Shown: positions 1-9,300 of the stretch, in pieces
Layout of the letters: every line of letters starts with the position of its first letter
Numbering within the stretch: position 1 is the first letter of the stretch
The notes under the pieces: generated by a model
Seen by the model: only the letters and a program-made list of their open reading frames with translations
What the model was told of the DNA's origin: nothing
Database searches by the model: none
Assembly (NCBI GenBank): GCA_030849805.1
Contig: JASANZ010001765.1
Coordinates: 1 to 14,171 of the forward strand
Direction of reading: 5' to 3'
DNA: 14,171 bases
From: Sergeia podlipaevii
Taxonomy: Eukaryota; Euglenozoa; Kinetoplastea; Trypanosomatida; Trypanosomatidae
Position numbers and translations under genes: made by a program

Positions 1-533
1 GGGAGAGGAATCATCACAGCGTCCTCGGGACCGCCAATCAGCAGCTGCATGATCATCTTCACACCGGTGCTGGCGCCATCAGTCAAGCAGATGTCGCATG
101 ACTTCGCCTCAGGTTCAATGTGGTGATCGCGCTTGTTAATGTAGTCCGCAACAGCCCCACGAGCAAATCCATAACCAAAGGAGTCCGTGTAGGCGCCGGT
201 CTTATATTGCATTAAATCTAAGTACTGCTGCGCACGAGCAACCACATCCGGTGGAAACTGGGAAACTATTGTTGCATTGTCCAAGAGCATCGGCGCGTCC
301 AAAAGCGCCATCACCTGACGAAAAAACGTCAGTGGCTTGTGCTCAAGTGCCTGCGGGTTACCAATGTTGCAGTACACAAGCGTTTCAAACGGGTACTTGC
401 TGCCCTTGCCAGCTTCGATCTCATTCTTGATTTCGTTAGCGACGGTAGGGATGAGTCCGCGCACAGCGTACTGTGCCTCCACCACGTGAGTGTTCAGGCG
501 AAGCTTTAGAAATGAGCGAGAAAGACGATACAT
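1..533 (-). CDS. ALAT: Alanine aminotransferase, N-terminal part (3' end beyond left edge)
   Basis: This is the 5' part (177 complete codons) of a pyridoxal-phosphate aminotransferase that interconverts alanine + 2-oxoglutarate and pyruvate + glutamate. Identification rests on motifs of the eukaryotic ALT/GPT family seen in the translation: VEAQYAVRGLIP near residue 18, NIGNPQALEHKPLTFFRQVM near residues 55-75, TGAYTDSFGYGFARGAVADY near 112-131, and LTDGASTGVKMIMQLLIGG near 150-168, the start of the PLP-binding large domain. The Schiff-base lysine lies outside the window. The protein starts at the first ATG downstream of the predicted splice acceptor, and no ATG occurs in the intervening leader. 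The first 14 residues (MYRLSRSFLKLRLN) are basic and lack acidic residues, so a weak mitochondrial presequence is possible; this is inference. It is the last gene of the window in transcription order. The family call is very secure. Confidence 0.95.
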   Translation of the reverse strand, partial: MYRLSRSFLKLRLNTHVVEAQYAVRGLIPTVANEIKNEIEAGKGSKYPFETLVYCNIGNPQALEHKPLTFFRQVMALLDAPMLLDNATIVSQFPPDVVARAQQYLDLMQYKTGAYTDSFGYGFARGAVADYINKRDHHIEPEAKSCDICLTDGASTGVKMIMQLLIGGPEDAVMIPL

Positions 534-729
534 TTTGACTTTCAATTCGTTTTTCTTCCTTTTTATTTCTATTTTTTTCTTCTTACTTTGTGTCTTTGTG
601 ATTGTATGCGTGTGTTGTTGTTATTGTTGTTGCTTTGCTTCTTCAGTTGCGTGACTCAATAATGTAACAAGTAATAATAATGATAAATATATATCAATGT
701 ATATACGATAACAATTCAAGTGAGAAAGA

Positions 730-731
730 CT
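730..731 (-). promoter_or_regulatory. Predicted spliced-leader acceptor AG for alanine aminotransferase
   Basis: On the sense strand a pyrimidine-rich stretch (complement of about 732-768) ends in CCAAAG, the first AG after the tract. Splicing here would give a 5' leader of about 196 nt, and that leader contains no upstream ATG, which supports both the site and the chosen start. Acceptor choice is often heterogeneous in trypanosomatids, so the exact base is an inference. Confidence 0.55.
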
Positions 732-963
732 TTGGACAGAAAGACCAAAGACAAAAAGAAAAAACGGTGATCCTTTTTGCTCCTCTTTTCCGAACAACGT
801 GATAGTGAGCTATAAATAATGGACTCGTTTGATAGAATATATAGGGATGATACAGAATCAGAGCTAGATTGATTCTAGATAATGTTAGTAATCATAAAAG
901 ACATATTTTATATATATGTACAAGAGAAGAAAAGGAAGAAGAAGTAGATAAATAAATAAAAAA

Positions 964-990
964 ATATATATATATATATATATATATATA
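964..990. repeat. (AT)n dinucleotide microsatellite
   Basis: An uninterrupted alternation of A and T, 27 nt long, in the spacer upstream of alanine aminotransferase. It is preceded by AAAT-type repeats. This kind of simple repeat is common in trypanosomatid UTRs, and length variation between strains is expected. Confidence 0.95.
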
Positions 991-1360
991 CATTTTCTTG
1001 AATACTACTTTTTTTGTGGCAGTCGTAGCAAAGTGCGCAAATGCAAACGCAGAAGCAAGCAGACGCTTATTGTGTCTTTACTGATAATTACTGTTGTTGT
1101 TTGCCGTTACACTTATTTTGATTATGATTTATTTTTCTCTCTTACACGCCATTTCATGTAAGAAGTGTGTGTAACTGTATATATGTATGAGTATGTGTGT
1201 GCGCGTATGTGAGGGACAAAACTATATATGCATACACACGCATCTCTCTCTCACACACACACGGAAAAAAATTCTAGAAGTCAACTTCCCGTCTATTCAA
1301 CACGGGCAAAAGGGAAAAAGAGAGAGAGGGAGAGAAAGTGAAAAGGAAGGGTGTGTCACG

Positions 1361-4300
1361 TCACGTTGCCTGAAACGGTATAGAAAAACGTTCCTGAAGC
1401 GCTGACACAGCATCCTGCGGCTGCAGTGTACGGGTGAGCGTTGCCTGCTGCTGGTCCTCAGTCTTGTACTGATCTCCCGGGGACTTAAGAGGACCCTCGT
1501 ACGCGCGCCTTCCATTCCCATCATCATCATCATCATTGGCATTGCCAGTACTGCTGCCGCGCTCACCCTTCGTGTTTTTTCGGCCTACTGTGTGCTCGCG
1601 ACGATTGCTCCTCTTACTGCGATGATGTGGCGACAGTAGTGCACTGCCAGACTTGGACGGTGGTGAAGACACGAATGAAGAAGAAGACGAGGATGTCGTG
1701 GATGCGAGAGAGGCGGAGCGAGACGAGACAGAATGATGGCCAACGGTAGATAGAAGGACTCTCTGTCGCTGTGCGAGGGCGTCGAGAGTAGCCTGCATGC
1801 GGTTCTCCGAGGTTGCGCGGGCTTGCGTGTACTTCTCCAAGAGCTCATACATGGGATCTCCGCCCTTGGCTTTCTCTGGGGGGAGATTGTTCTGAGGAGT
1901 GTTGCCGGTACTCTGTAAGCCACTAGCGACCTCGCGCTGTTGTTGTTGCTGTTTCGTTGTATATAGTTGAGTTGGACGAATGCTGCTTGTAGCGCTCGCA
2001 TTCGTAAGCCCGCTAGTGTTGGCTACGTCCTGAGCGGGCGTCACGTGTGTACGTGGGACTGATGAAGAAGGAAGAGCAACAGCAACAGCAGCAGAAACGA
2101 GGCGACTGTTGTTGTTAGGATTCAATTGGCTAGTCTCCTGAGACGCCCATGAGGTGTTCACAGAAGCAAACAGCGGGTGTCCTGGTAGCGGGGGAGGGGG
2201 TATAGGTTGCTGTTGCTGTTGTTGCTGATGATGGTGCTCATATGAAGGAGCCAGGGGGCGGAGATCGCCTTGGCTTTCAACAGATGTTCTTTCTTTCGAA
2301 AGAACGTGAGCCGAAGATGATGAAGGCGAAGGCAAGGAAGGAGACATCTTCGATGCAAACCCAGCAGGCGGCTCGCGAATAGCTGAGGAAGGCACAGAGT
2401 GATGATCTGCTGACGCATTTGCCGCCGTGCTCGTGGCTTTGAAAGTCATGGCATGATTGATGCCTTCACTTCCTCCCACGTGCTTCTCTGGCGGTGCTTG
2501 CTGTTGCCGATCATCGGCCCACTTCTGGCTTAAAGAAAATGGCTTTGCCGGTTCAAAGAGCGAGGAGGCACCGTAAAGGCCAGCGCCGGCAAGAGGAAAT
2601 CTACTGCTCATGTCTCGCAAGGGAACACGCGAGGGTGCAGTAGCGCGTACTTTTTGAGATCTCGCCCGTGCTGTGTGTAGTGGACTGCTTCTGCCAATGC
2701 CGCCTCTACCCGCAGCGTCAGACGCGTCAGACGCGCTTTGTCGGCGCCGCTGATCACTCGAAAAGGTTGGCGAACGTGCAAGCAGTGAAACAGGAGAGTA
2801 CGTAAAAAAAACAGAAGAGGACGAGGAGGGCTGCTGAGCCTTTCTCCCTTCCCCTCTTCCTCCTCCTATCGCCTCTAATGATGACGCCCCTCTTGTGACT
2901 CCCCCTCTTGATGGATTGTAGTGTGGGTACTGATAAAGAGAAACGTGATGGTGGTAGTCGTAGTGGGGATCATCAAAGAAGACACTCATGTCACCCTCAT
3001 CATCCCCGCCGTCCTCCTCTCCCATGCGATTTGGTGAGGAGTACCTACCACCTCCTCCCCTGGCACTTCGCTCGTTACGATATGTCGGCAGCTCCTCCTC
3101 CGCCGCCGCTGTTGCTGTTGCTGTTGTGGTGGTTGTTTTTGTTGCTGTCCCGTCGTTCATACAATAGCGATGCAGTTGCGGCTGTCGAGCAACGTGTGAA
3201 TCTTCCTTCTCCTCCTCTTTCCCTTCCCTTCCTCCCCCGGAGCGATGGTGCTGTGCCTTTGAGTGCCGTGAAAGCGAAGACGGTACACCGGCAGCATCCT
3301 CACCTTCTTCTTCGCCAGAATTTAAAAAGTGTGCGCTTCGCCGGCCACGTGGTGCTGTTCTCTCAATGGTTTCAATGTGGTTTAAGCCGGCAGCAATAGG
3401 AGAGGAAGAAAACGAAGAAGAAGAAGGCTTTGCCTTAAAGATACTGTCGCCGCCGCCGATACTGGCGCTACGAGGACGTAGTGGCGTTTCATAGGGCTGC
3501 TGCTGTTTCTGAGACCTTCTCCTGGCCCCACTGTTGTCGCCTCTGCCTCTGCGGGGAGGTCCATCAGCTCCTACACCGCCGTCATCAAAGTCCAATGCCT
3601 CCTCATCACCCTCCATGGCGAAGGCATCATCGGTGTCTACATCGCCATCGTTGTGAAGGTGCCGCCGGCGTCGCTGCTGCTGCTGCTGGGGGGAGGCCTT
3701 CCCGTTCGGCCAGTCTAGTTGAAGTACCTTTATACCATCCCCACCGCCACTGCGCCCTCGCTGCTGCTGGTTACTGGAATAAGTAATCCGTGATTGAGTG
3801 GCGTCTGTCGGAGAAACAGGAGGCAGTCCGGGCCCCAGCAGGGCGGCAGCAGAGGCGCTTTCCTGAGACCACGCCACCCTCTCCAAGGCACACCGATACG
3901 CCTCCGTCTCCTTCTCCTGTGCCGTTAGTTTGGCCAGCATAGACTCGGTCTTACCTTCCAGCCGCGCTACTTGACCTCCACGCGCCGCCGCCTCACGCCT
4001 CACCTCGTCCACCTCCGTCTGCAGTTTAGCCAATGAGCTGAGTGCGGCCTCTGCTTCACGTTTCTGCCGTAGCGCGGTGGTTTCGTGCTCAAGACTAGCA
4101 GTCTTTGCGCTTTCTGCCTCCTTCCGCGCCGCGAGAAGCTCCTTAGCGTTTCGGGTCTCCGCCGCCTCACTCGCTGCCCGGAGCTCACGTAGTTCCTCCT
4201 GCTTAGCCGTCAAGTCCTTATTCAAGCGTCGCTGTGAGTCTCCCAAGTTGTGCTCCAGCGTGGACTTCTCGCACTTGACCTGCTCATAGAGCTTCTTCAG

Positions 4301-5596
4301 CTCCGCAACTTGTGTGGTGTAGCTTTGCTCTATCTCTAGTACTCGCCGTGCGTACTCCTGGCGCTCCGCCTGCGCAAGCTCCGCCATGTGTGTGAGCTGC
4401 TCCCGGGACTCCTCCAGAGTCCTTTCCTGACGCTCACGCAGGTGCTCCTTGCGCCGTAGGACTCGCTCCAGCTCTGCGAGCTGCCACTCCAACGTCTGCC
4501 GGTCCTCACGTGCGGTGGTGTTCTCCGCACTGATCTTGTATACTCCTTCATCCACGCGCCGGGCCTCTCTGCGCACCTCTTCCTCGCGTGTGCGCAGCAG
4601 CTCTTCCTTTTCTTTAAAGGCAGCGCGCAGCCGGTCCTCCACCTCAGCCGCCTGCTGCGCTAGACGCCGTTCATGATCCGCTTTTGCCTGTGTGAGCGTT
4701 TGCTGCAGCCGTTCAGCCTCTCGGCGTAAGGTGCGATGTCCATCTAAAAGTTCATCCCGCTGCCGCTCGAGGTCACGGTAGTCCTCCGTGAGCGTCGTGA
4801 ACTGTGCCCGCAGGTGTTGCGTCCTGCGTGCCCACTCATCACTTGCGTTTTGAATCTTCTCGCTCTGCATAGCGCACGTCGCTTGCGAGAGACGCAGTTG
4901 CTCCTCAACAGAGCGACAGTGTGCCTCCAGAGACTCTAGTTGTATATTTTTGTGCTGCGCATCTGCAGACACCGACTCATAATCCCGTGTCATTTTTTCA
5001 AAGAGCTCTCGTAGCTCCTCGAGTGCCTCGGTGGTAAGCATCTTCTCCGTCACCAGCTCCTTGATGCGGGCTCGCTGCTGTTCAATAATGTGCTCTGGTG
5101 GTAAAGATAAAGATGAAGAAGAAACAGGGGGTTCAGCGGCCTGGAGTGGCCGCTGCTGATCTTGTTGCTTTCGTTGCTGTGATGAAAATGGATGAAAAGA
5201 AGGAGAAGGACCACCACCACCACGACCTCCTCCTCCTCCTCCTCCGCTAGCCCCTTCCTCGCCGCCGCCTTGACTGTATGGTGATGTGAAATGGGCATCA
5301 CTTTCTAGATGGGAGTGGCCACCGCCACCATGAGTGTTGCAGAAAGTGTCATCTACGGCGGGAGATCGTTGAAGCAATGGCGAGTGCCCTGCCGCTGCTG
5401 CTGCTGCTGCTGCTTTGTACATGTTTCGTGCACCGTCACCCTCCTCACGAGGCGAGCGAGTCACATCACCACCGTATACCATGTGGTGGTAGTGATGATC
5501 AGCATGAAAAGGAAGTTGAGGCGGTGGGGATCTTCCTTCACCAGTGCCGCCTTGGTTCATGAATGCTGAAGAGGACGGCAATAATGTAATAGACAT
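1361..5596 (-). CDS. Large coiled-coil protein with disordered, homorepeat-rich tail; function unknown
   Basis: I do not recognise this 1411-residue protein. In order it shows: residues 1-165, a low-complexity head rich in Gly, Ser, His and Pro with a run of eight Ala and a poly-Gly block; about 168-575, a nearly uninterrupted heptad-rich coiled coil (Glu, Arg, Leu, Gln) beginning at EHIIEQQRARIKELVTEK; about 580-1240, a mostly disordered stretch rich in Ser, Gly, Gln and His with several acidic blocks; about 1245-1287, a compact helical segment starting GDPMYELLEKYTQARATSEN; then a Ser/Asp-rich linker and a C-terminus ending RFSIPFQAT. I see no enzyme motif, membrane segment or signal peptide. 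Long coiled coils with disordered tails are typical of trypanosomatid cytoskeletal, basal-body, flagellar or FAZ proteins; that role is only an inference. The frame is open back to a TTG at 5620, but the first ATG at 5596 follows an acceptor AG closely and is taken as the start. Confidence 0.88.
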   Translation of the reverse strand: MSITLLPSSSAFMNQGGTGEGRSPPPQLPFHADHHYHHMVYGGDVTRSPREEGDGARNMYKAAAAAAAAGHSPLLQRSPAVDDTFCNTHGGGGHSHLESDAHFTSPYSQGGGEEGASGGGGGGGRGGGGPSPSFHPFSSQQRKQQDQQRPLQAAEPPVSSSSLSLPPEHIIEQQRARIKELVTEKMLTTEALEELRELFEKMTRDYESVSADAQHKNIQLESLEAHCRSVEEQLRLSQATCAMQSEKIQNASDEWARRTQHLRAQFTTLTEDYRDLERQRDELLDGHRTLRREAERLQQTLTQAKADHERRLAQQAAEVEDRLRAAFKEKEELLRTREEEVRREARRVDEGVYKISAENTTAREDRQTLEWQLAELERVLRRKEHLRERQERTLEESREQLTHMAELAQAERQEYARRVLEIEQSYTTQVAELKKLYEQVKCEKSTLEHNLGDSQRRLNKDLTAKQEELRELRAASEAAETRNAKELLAARKEAESAKTASLEHETTALRQKREAEAALSSLAKLQTEVDEVRREAAARGGQVARLEGKTESMLAKLTAQEKETEAYRCALERVAWSQESASAAALLGPGLPPVSPTDATQSRITYSSNQQQRGRSGGGDGIKVLQLDWPNGKASPQQQQQRRRRHLHNDGDVDTDDAFAMEGDEEALDFDDGGVGADGPPRRGRGDNSGARRRSQKQQQPYETPLRPRSASIGGGDSIFKAKPSSSSFSSSPIAAGLNHIETIERTAPRGRRSAHFLNSGEEEGEDAAGVPSSLSRHSKAQHHRSGGGREGKEEEKEDSHVARQPQLHRYCMNDGTATKTTTTTATATAAAEEELPTYRNERSARGGGGRYSSPNRMGEEDGGDDEGDMSVFFDDPHYDYHHHVSLYQYPHYNPSRGGVTRGASSLEAIGGGRGEGRKAQQPSSSSSVFFTYSPVSLLARSPTFSSDQRRRQSASDASDAAGRGGIGRSSPLHTARARSQKVRATAPSRVPLRDMSSRFPLAGAGLYGASSLFEPAKPFSLSQKWADDRQQQAPPEKHVGGSEGINHAMTFKATSTAANASADHHSVPSSAIREPPAGFASKMSPSLPSPSSSSAHVLSKERTSVESQGDLRPLAPSYEHHHQQQQQQQPIPPPPLPGHPLFASVNTSWASQETSQLNPNNNSRLVSAAVAVALPSSSVPRTHVTPAQDVANTSGLTNASATSSIRPTQLYTTKQQQQQREVASGLQSTGNTPQNNLPPEKAKGGDPMYELLEKYTQARATSENRMQATLDALAQRQRVLLSTVGHHSVSSRSASLASTTSSSSSSFVSSPPSKSGSALLSPHHRSKRSNRREHTVGRKNTKGERGSSTGNANDDDDDGNGRRAYEGPLKSPGDQYKTEDQQQATLTRTLQPQDAVSALQERFSIPFQAT
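5394..5414. repeat. (GCT)7 trinucleotide repeat coding for polyalanine
   Basis: Seven perfect GCT units on the plus strand. On the sense strand they encode most of an eight-residue Ala run in the N-terminal head of the coiled-coil protein. It is likely to be length-polymorphic by slippage. Confidence 0.9.
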
Positions 5597-5601
5597 TTGA
5601 G

Positions 5602-5603
5602 CT
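5602..5603 (-). promoter_or_regulatory. Predicted proximal spliced-leader acceptor AG for the coiled-coil gene
   Basis: The sense strand has a T-run (complement of 5619-5630), then CTTACCCCTCCTGTAG, then CTCAA and the ATG at 5596. The context is textbook but leaves a leader of only 5 nt plus the 39-nt miniexon. A second acceptor candidate lies at 5671-5672. Use of both is possible. Confidence 0.5.
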
Positions 5604-5670
5604 ACAGGAGGGGTAAGCAAAAAAAAAAAAGAAATGCAATCGGCAGATCAATCTTTCTCTCTCAACTTTC

Positions 5671-5672
5671 CT
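5671..5672 (-). promoter_or_regulatory. Alternative distal spliced-leader acceptor AG for the coiled-coil gene
   Basis: The sense strand has a pyrimidine tract (complement of about 5680-5707) ending in CTAAAAG. Splicing here gives a leader of about 74 nt without any upstream ATG, a more usual length than the 5 nt given by the proximal site. Confidence 0.5.
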
Positions 5673-6082
5673 TTTAGAAGATAAATAAAGAAAAGGAAGA
5701 AAAAAATGTCTTCAAATATATACACACGTATGTGTGTGTGAAGGGGTGGTAAGAGATGAATAACTCGCTATATCTGTCTATATGTGACAAGTCTATGTGG
5801 GTGGGTGGGTGAGTGTGTCGTTCTATACAAAATCAAAAAAAAATACAATTATAATAATAGTAATAAAGCTACTTTAAAAAAAATATATATATATAAAGCG
5901 CGTATAGTTACAACCAATCTGGTTGTCTTGTAGATATACGCCTGTCGTTGTAAACACAAGTGTAAGCGGATTTTAAAAAAAAAATTGGAAAAGAAAAAAA
6001 ATGTATCATTTTAGATGTGAGTAAAAAATGCCCACTGTATCCTGAAAAGAGAAAAGAGAAAAAAGAAAATTGGAAGAGCTTT

Positions 6083-6100
6083 AAAAAAAAAAAAAAAAAA
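6083..6100. repeat. A18 homopolymer (T18 on the sense strand)
   Basis: Eighteen consecutive A on the plus strand inside the CDC23 3'UTR. On the transcribed strand this is a strong polypyrimidine tract, but no well-placed AG plus ORF follows it, so it is probably a slippage-prone UTR element rather than a gene signal. Homopolymer length is also vulnerable to sequencing error. Confidence 0.9.
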
Positions 6101-6260
6101 TTGCTCTGCTCTCTCGCAACTACAATCCTCTCTCTTGTTAGTTTCTTCTTTCCCAGTCTTTCTGTCATAAAGGTGGCACTATATATGTTTCTTTCCTTCT
6201 TGTTCTCAAGGTTTAAATGAGAAAAAATATATACCGAAATGTACAATCAAAGAACCCTTT

Positions 6261-6278
6261 CTCTCTCTCTCTCTCTCT
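6261..6278. repeat. (CT)9 dinucleotide microsatellite
   Basis: Nine CT units on the plus strand (GA on the sense strand), about 40 nt after the CDC23 stop codon and therefore within its 3'UTR. Confidence 0.92.
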
Positions 6279-6316
6279 GTCTTTCTATTTGTATTACCTT
6301 CATTTCGCATGCTCAG

Positions 6317-9300
6317 TTAATCTGCCCCGCGGTGCTGCTGTATGAGACGTCTGTTGAGCGCGACATCTCTTCGTAAATGGGCGATGAAGCGTGCGACCTG
6401 CGTCAGCGTAGATCGCGCTGCTGCTGTACTCGGCGTCAGTCCAGATGTCATATTGCCCAGCAAGATGTCCTCCACGTCCCCACGCCTCGCACCACCACCG
6501 CTGGTGCCAGGACTAGAACCAGACACGCCCGTTGTAAACGTTGCGGCTGGCATCACCGCAGCCTCCAGCGCGTCCAAGTACGCCTCAGCGCTGGTCAGGT
6601 GGGCCAAAGCTTGCTCTACCTGATGTCCTGCACCACCACCACGGTCGTGTCCGCCACTGCCAACACCAGCAGCAGCACCGATCATGCCATGATGCTGCGG
6701 GCTGCTGCCACCAGCGTACTGTGGCTGGCGATATGGAGACGACGAAGAGGGAGAGAATGGCCGACCGGCTCCACCACCACCAGTCGTCGCGGGGGAGCTA
6801 CCACCACCGGCAGCGGTGGTGGGCTCATAACTAGGAGAGCGTGCGGGGAGTTCCATCACCTGTTGGGCTTGGCCGGCGTAGTACTGCACAAGAAAAGGTA
6901 AGGCAAAAAGACGATCCTCGTCACTCGCAGCTGGACTGCGCGCGAGCTTCTCGAGAAACACACACGCGCGGGCAAAGTTGCGGCGATCCACGTAGTAGGT
7001 CGCGATACGGCGCACTATACCGGGGTAGAGCTCCGACGTTGGCGGCTCATACAACTCCGCGCGCTCGTAACATGCCACGCTCTCGCCATAGCGGCCGTCA
7101 TGCTCGAGACAGTTCGCGACGGCACTCCACATGCGTGGGTCGCTTGGTCGCAGCGTCGTAGTGTGCCAATAGTAGTAGAGTGCGTGATGATAAGCCTGCA
7201 GAAGTTCATAGAGCTGGCCTAGGTTGTACCAGCCTCGGTAATCGCGCTGGTCCAGGTCCACAGCAGTGCGGTATGCCTCCACAGCGGCAGTGGTGTTCTT
7301 TGTCTCCACGTAGGCGTGTCCGAGCAGCGTCCATGCCGCTACAAAACGCGGGTCAATCGCTACTGCTCGCTTGAAGTGAAGGACGCTTCGTTCGTGCTGT
7401 CCTAAGAGAACATAAAAGTTTCCCACGACGAAGTTGCTCTCAGCTCTGAAGGGGTCTACTTGGTAGACCCTCTGCGCCAGTCCACTCAAGCCCAGACGAT
7501 CACCACGTATAAACAAGATATTGGAGTAGTCCGCCACGCCATCGAGGCGGTACGGATCGGTACGCTGCACTTGAGCGTATATCTTCTCCGCCTTGTCGAG
7601 CTCCTTGCGCTTGTGATAGTGATAGCGAGCCAGTTGCAGCTGTAGGAAGAGACTGCGAGGAAAGTAGCTGAGCAGCAGCTCCCAGGTGTTCACCAGGCGA
7701 GGCACCGCTGAGCTCATCGTAGTAGTAGTGCCGATGTTGTTATTGATACTGTTTTTCACGGTGCGGCTCTGCGAAGTCTCCACACCCATCGCCGCCGTCG
7801 GTGCCGCTCCGGCAACCTGTGTACTGAAGAGGGACGGGGATGCGGCGGCGGAAGGTTGGCCCCCTCCAGCATCCGTGCCGGCCCCAGCAGAGGACGACGG
7901 AGAGCGAAACGACAAGGGCGTCACACCGAGCGCAGCCTTGGCGTAGGCGAGAAAGATCTCCGCCATGAAGTTCGGCTCGCACCCAGCAATCAACGCCTCC
8001 AGCTCCTCCAGCTGCGCCTCGCGGCTTACGAGGGTCGTGAGATCCTCCCAGGCACACCAGAGAAGGGGATTGACACTCACCGCAGCAAGGAGGTACGTCG
8101 CACTCTCCTGCCGCATCCCTAGGTCATTCAAAACGACACCCATGAGCCAGCACAAGTATGGGTCTTGCTGTGACAGCGCTGGACTGCCGCCCTCCCCGAC
8201 GACTCCTGTGGCCGATGTGGCAGTAAGAAAAGCGGGGGCAGCATAGCCACCACCCTTGGCGTGCTTCATGCTCGTCGCACCAGCAGCCCTAAAGGAACTG
8301 GATGGCTGTTTAATGCCCGTGTTGGCGTGAGCCATCTCGCTGCTGCTGCCGCCTTCTCCTCCGGCCTGAAAAGAAAACGAAGACCCCACCGCTGCACTCG
8401 TCATTGTCGCCGCGGCAAGAGAGGAGTCCCCCGCAGGCCTCGTGGGTGTTTGAGAGGACAGAGAGGCCGACGGAGGCACTGAACGTCCGCCCTCCCCGCT
8501 CCAGCGACGTCTAAGGTGACCGCGTTGATCGCCACCACCCGCTTCCTCGTCGTGATCGCCGTCATTCCGGCGGTACTGCGTGTCAGTCTGAGCGTAGAAA
8601 CCTCCTCCAGAAGTCATCATCGCAGCAGCAGTAGCAGATGAGGGTACTGCATTCGAGGGGTTCTGAAGTGCATCCAGCAGCAGGCCTCGCAGTACTCGTA
8701 GGTGCGGGTTCATGGATCGATGTTGGTGGTGCGGGTGGTGTCCGCTGGTGCTCTTGATCTTCTGTCCGTCCATGTAGAGTGCGTAGAGGCAGAGAAACTG
8801 AAGCGCCGCGGGCAGCGTGCTGGAGGCAAATGAAACGGAGAAGAGCGATGCACGCAGCTCCGCATCCAAGTCATCCTCAGCGGCTTGACCCATGGCAGCC
8901 TTGCTACTGCATTTGTCATTGTTTTTCGCTGTCGCTTGCCGCTGCTGCTGCTGCTGTTGTAGTTGTCCCTGCGGTGATGGTGTATGTGTGCCAGTCGCGG
9001 TAGCCCGCGTCTCCTCGCCCTCGCCCCTGTCCTTCTCCTCCCTGCCTCCATTGTCCTCTGCTCTACGTTCAGCAGCAGTAGTGGCAGTGGCATCCTGGTC
9101 ACCATCAAACTCGCGGAGTGCCTTCGTAAGCAAGTAGTGGCAACGATGAAACTCGCCTTTATGAAAGAGAGAGAGCGCCATGCGATGATGCCGACGTACA
9201 CGCAGCAGCACGGCAGCACGCTCCATCGCAGACAAGATATCCTGCTGACAGGTAGAAGCAGAGGGAAGGTCACCGTATGGCCACTGCCCTCGCAAGGGCT

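Larger units (their letters stand above)
534..1360. other. Intergenic spacer: 3'UTR of coiled-coil gene and 5' leader of alanine aminotransferase
   Basis: AT-rich, with no credible gene. It holds the predicted acceptor at 730-731, an AAAT-type run (about 949-963) leading into an (AT)n tract at 964-990, and a GT/TATG/CA/CT-rich composite around 1165-1262. Purine-rich plus-strand DNA at 1306-1350 (sense pyrimidine) lies directly after the stop codon of the upstream gene. The polyadenylation site cannot be placed from sequence. Confidence 0.8.
5597..6316. other. Intergenic spacer between CDC23 and the coiled-coil gene
   Basis: AT-rich spacer with no gene that I can support. From right to left in transcription order it contains a (CT)9 repeat just after the CDC23 stop, an A18 run at 6083-6100 (T18 in the transcript), several shorter A-runs (5833-5841, 5876-5883, 5975-5983), an (AT)n tract near 5883-5895, a GT-rich stretch with three GGG triplets near 5799-5813, and the two acceptor candidates at its left end. 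It should hold the CDC23 3'UTR and the leader of the coiled-coil gene. Confidence 0.8.

Noticed and set aside
2291..2304. 14-bp palindrome TTCTTTCGAAAGAA
   Set aside because: It lies in a Ser/Lys/Glu-coding stretch of the coiled-coil gene, has simple composition, and has no second copy or regulatory context.
2908..3399. Plus-strand open frame of 163 codons opposite the coiled-coil gene
   Set aside because: It is antisense to a low-complexity part of a convincing gene; its Pro/His/Leu runs are complements of the Gly/Ser/Gln repeats, and it lacks any domain or acceptor on the plus strand.
5799..5813. G-quadruplex-like GGGTGGGTGGGTGAG
   Set aside because: It has only three G-triplets; the fourth is missing, so at best a weak two-layer structure could form.
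6377..6901. Plus-strand open frame of 174 codons opposite CDC23
   Set aside because: A shadow of the Gly/Ser-rich C-terminal part of CDC23, with Arg/Thr/His-biased composition and no recognisable motif.
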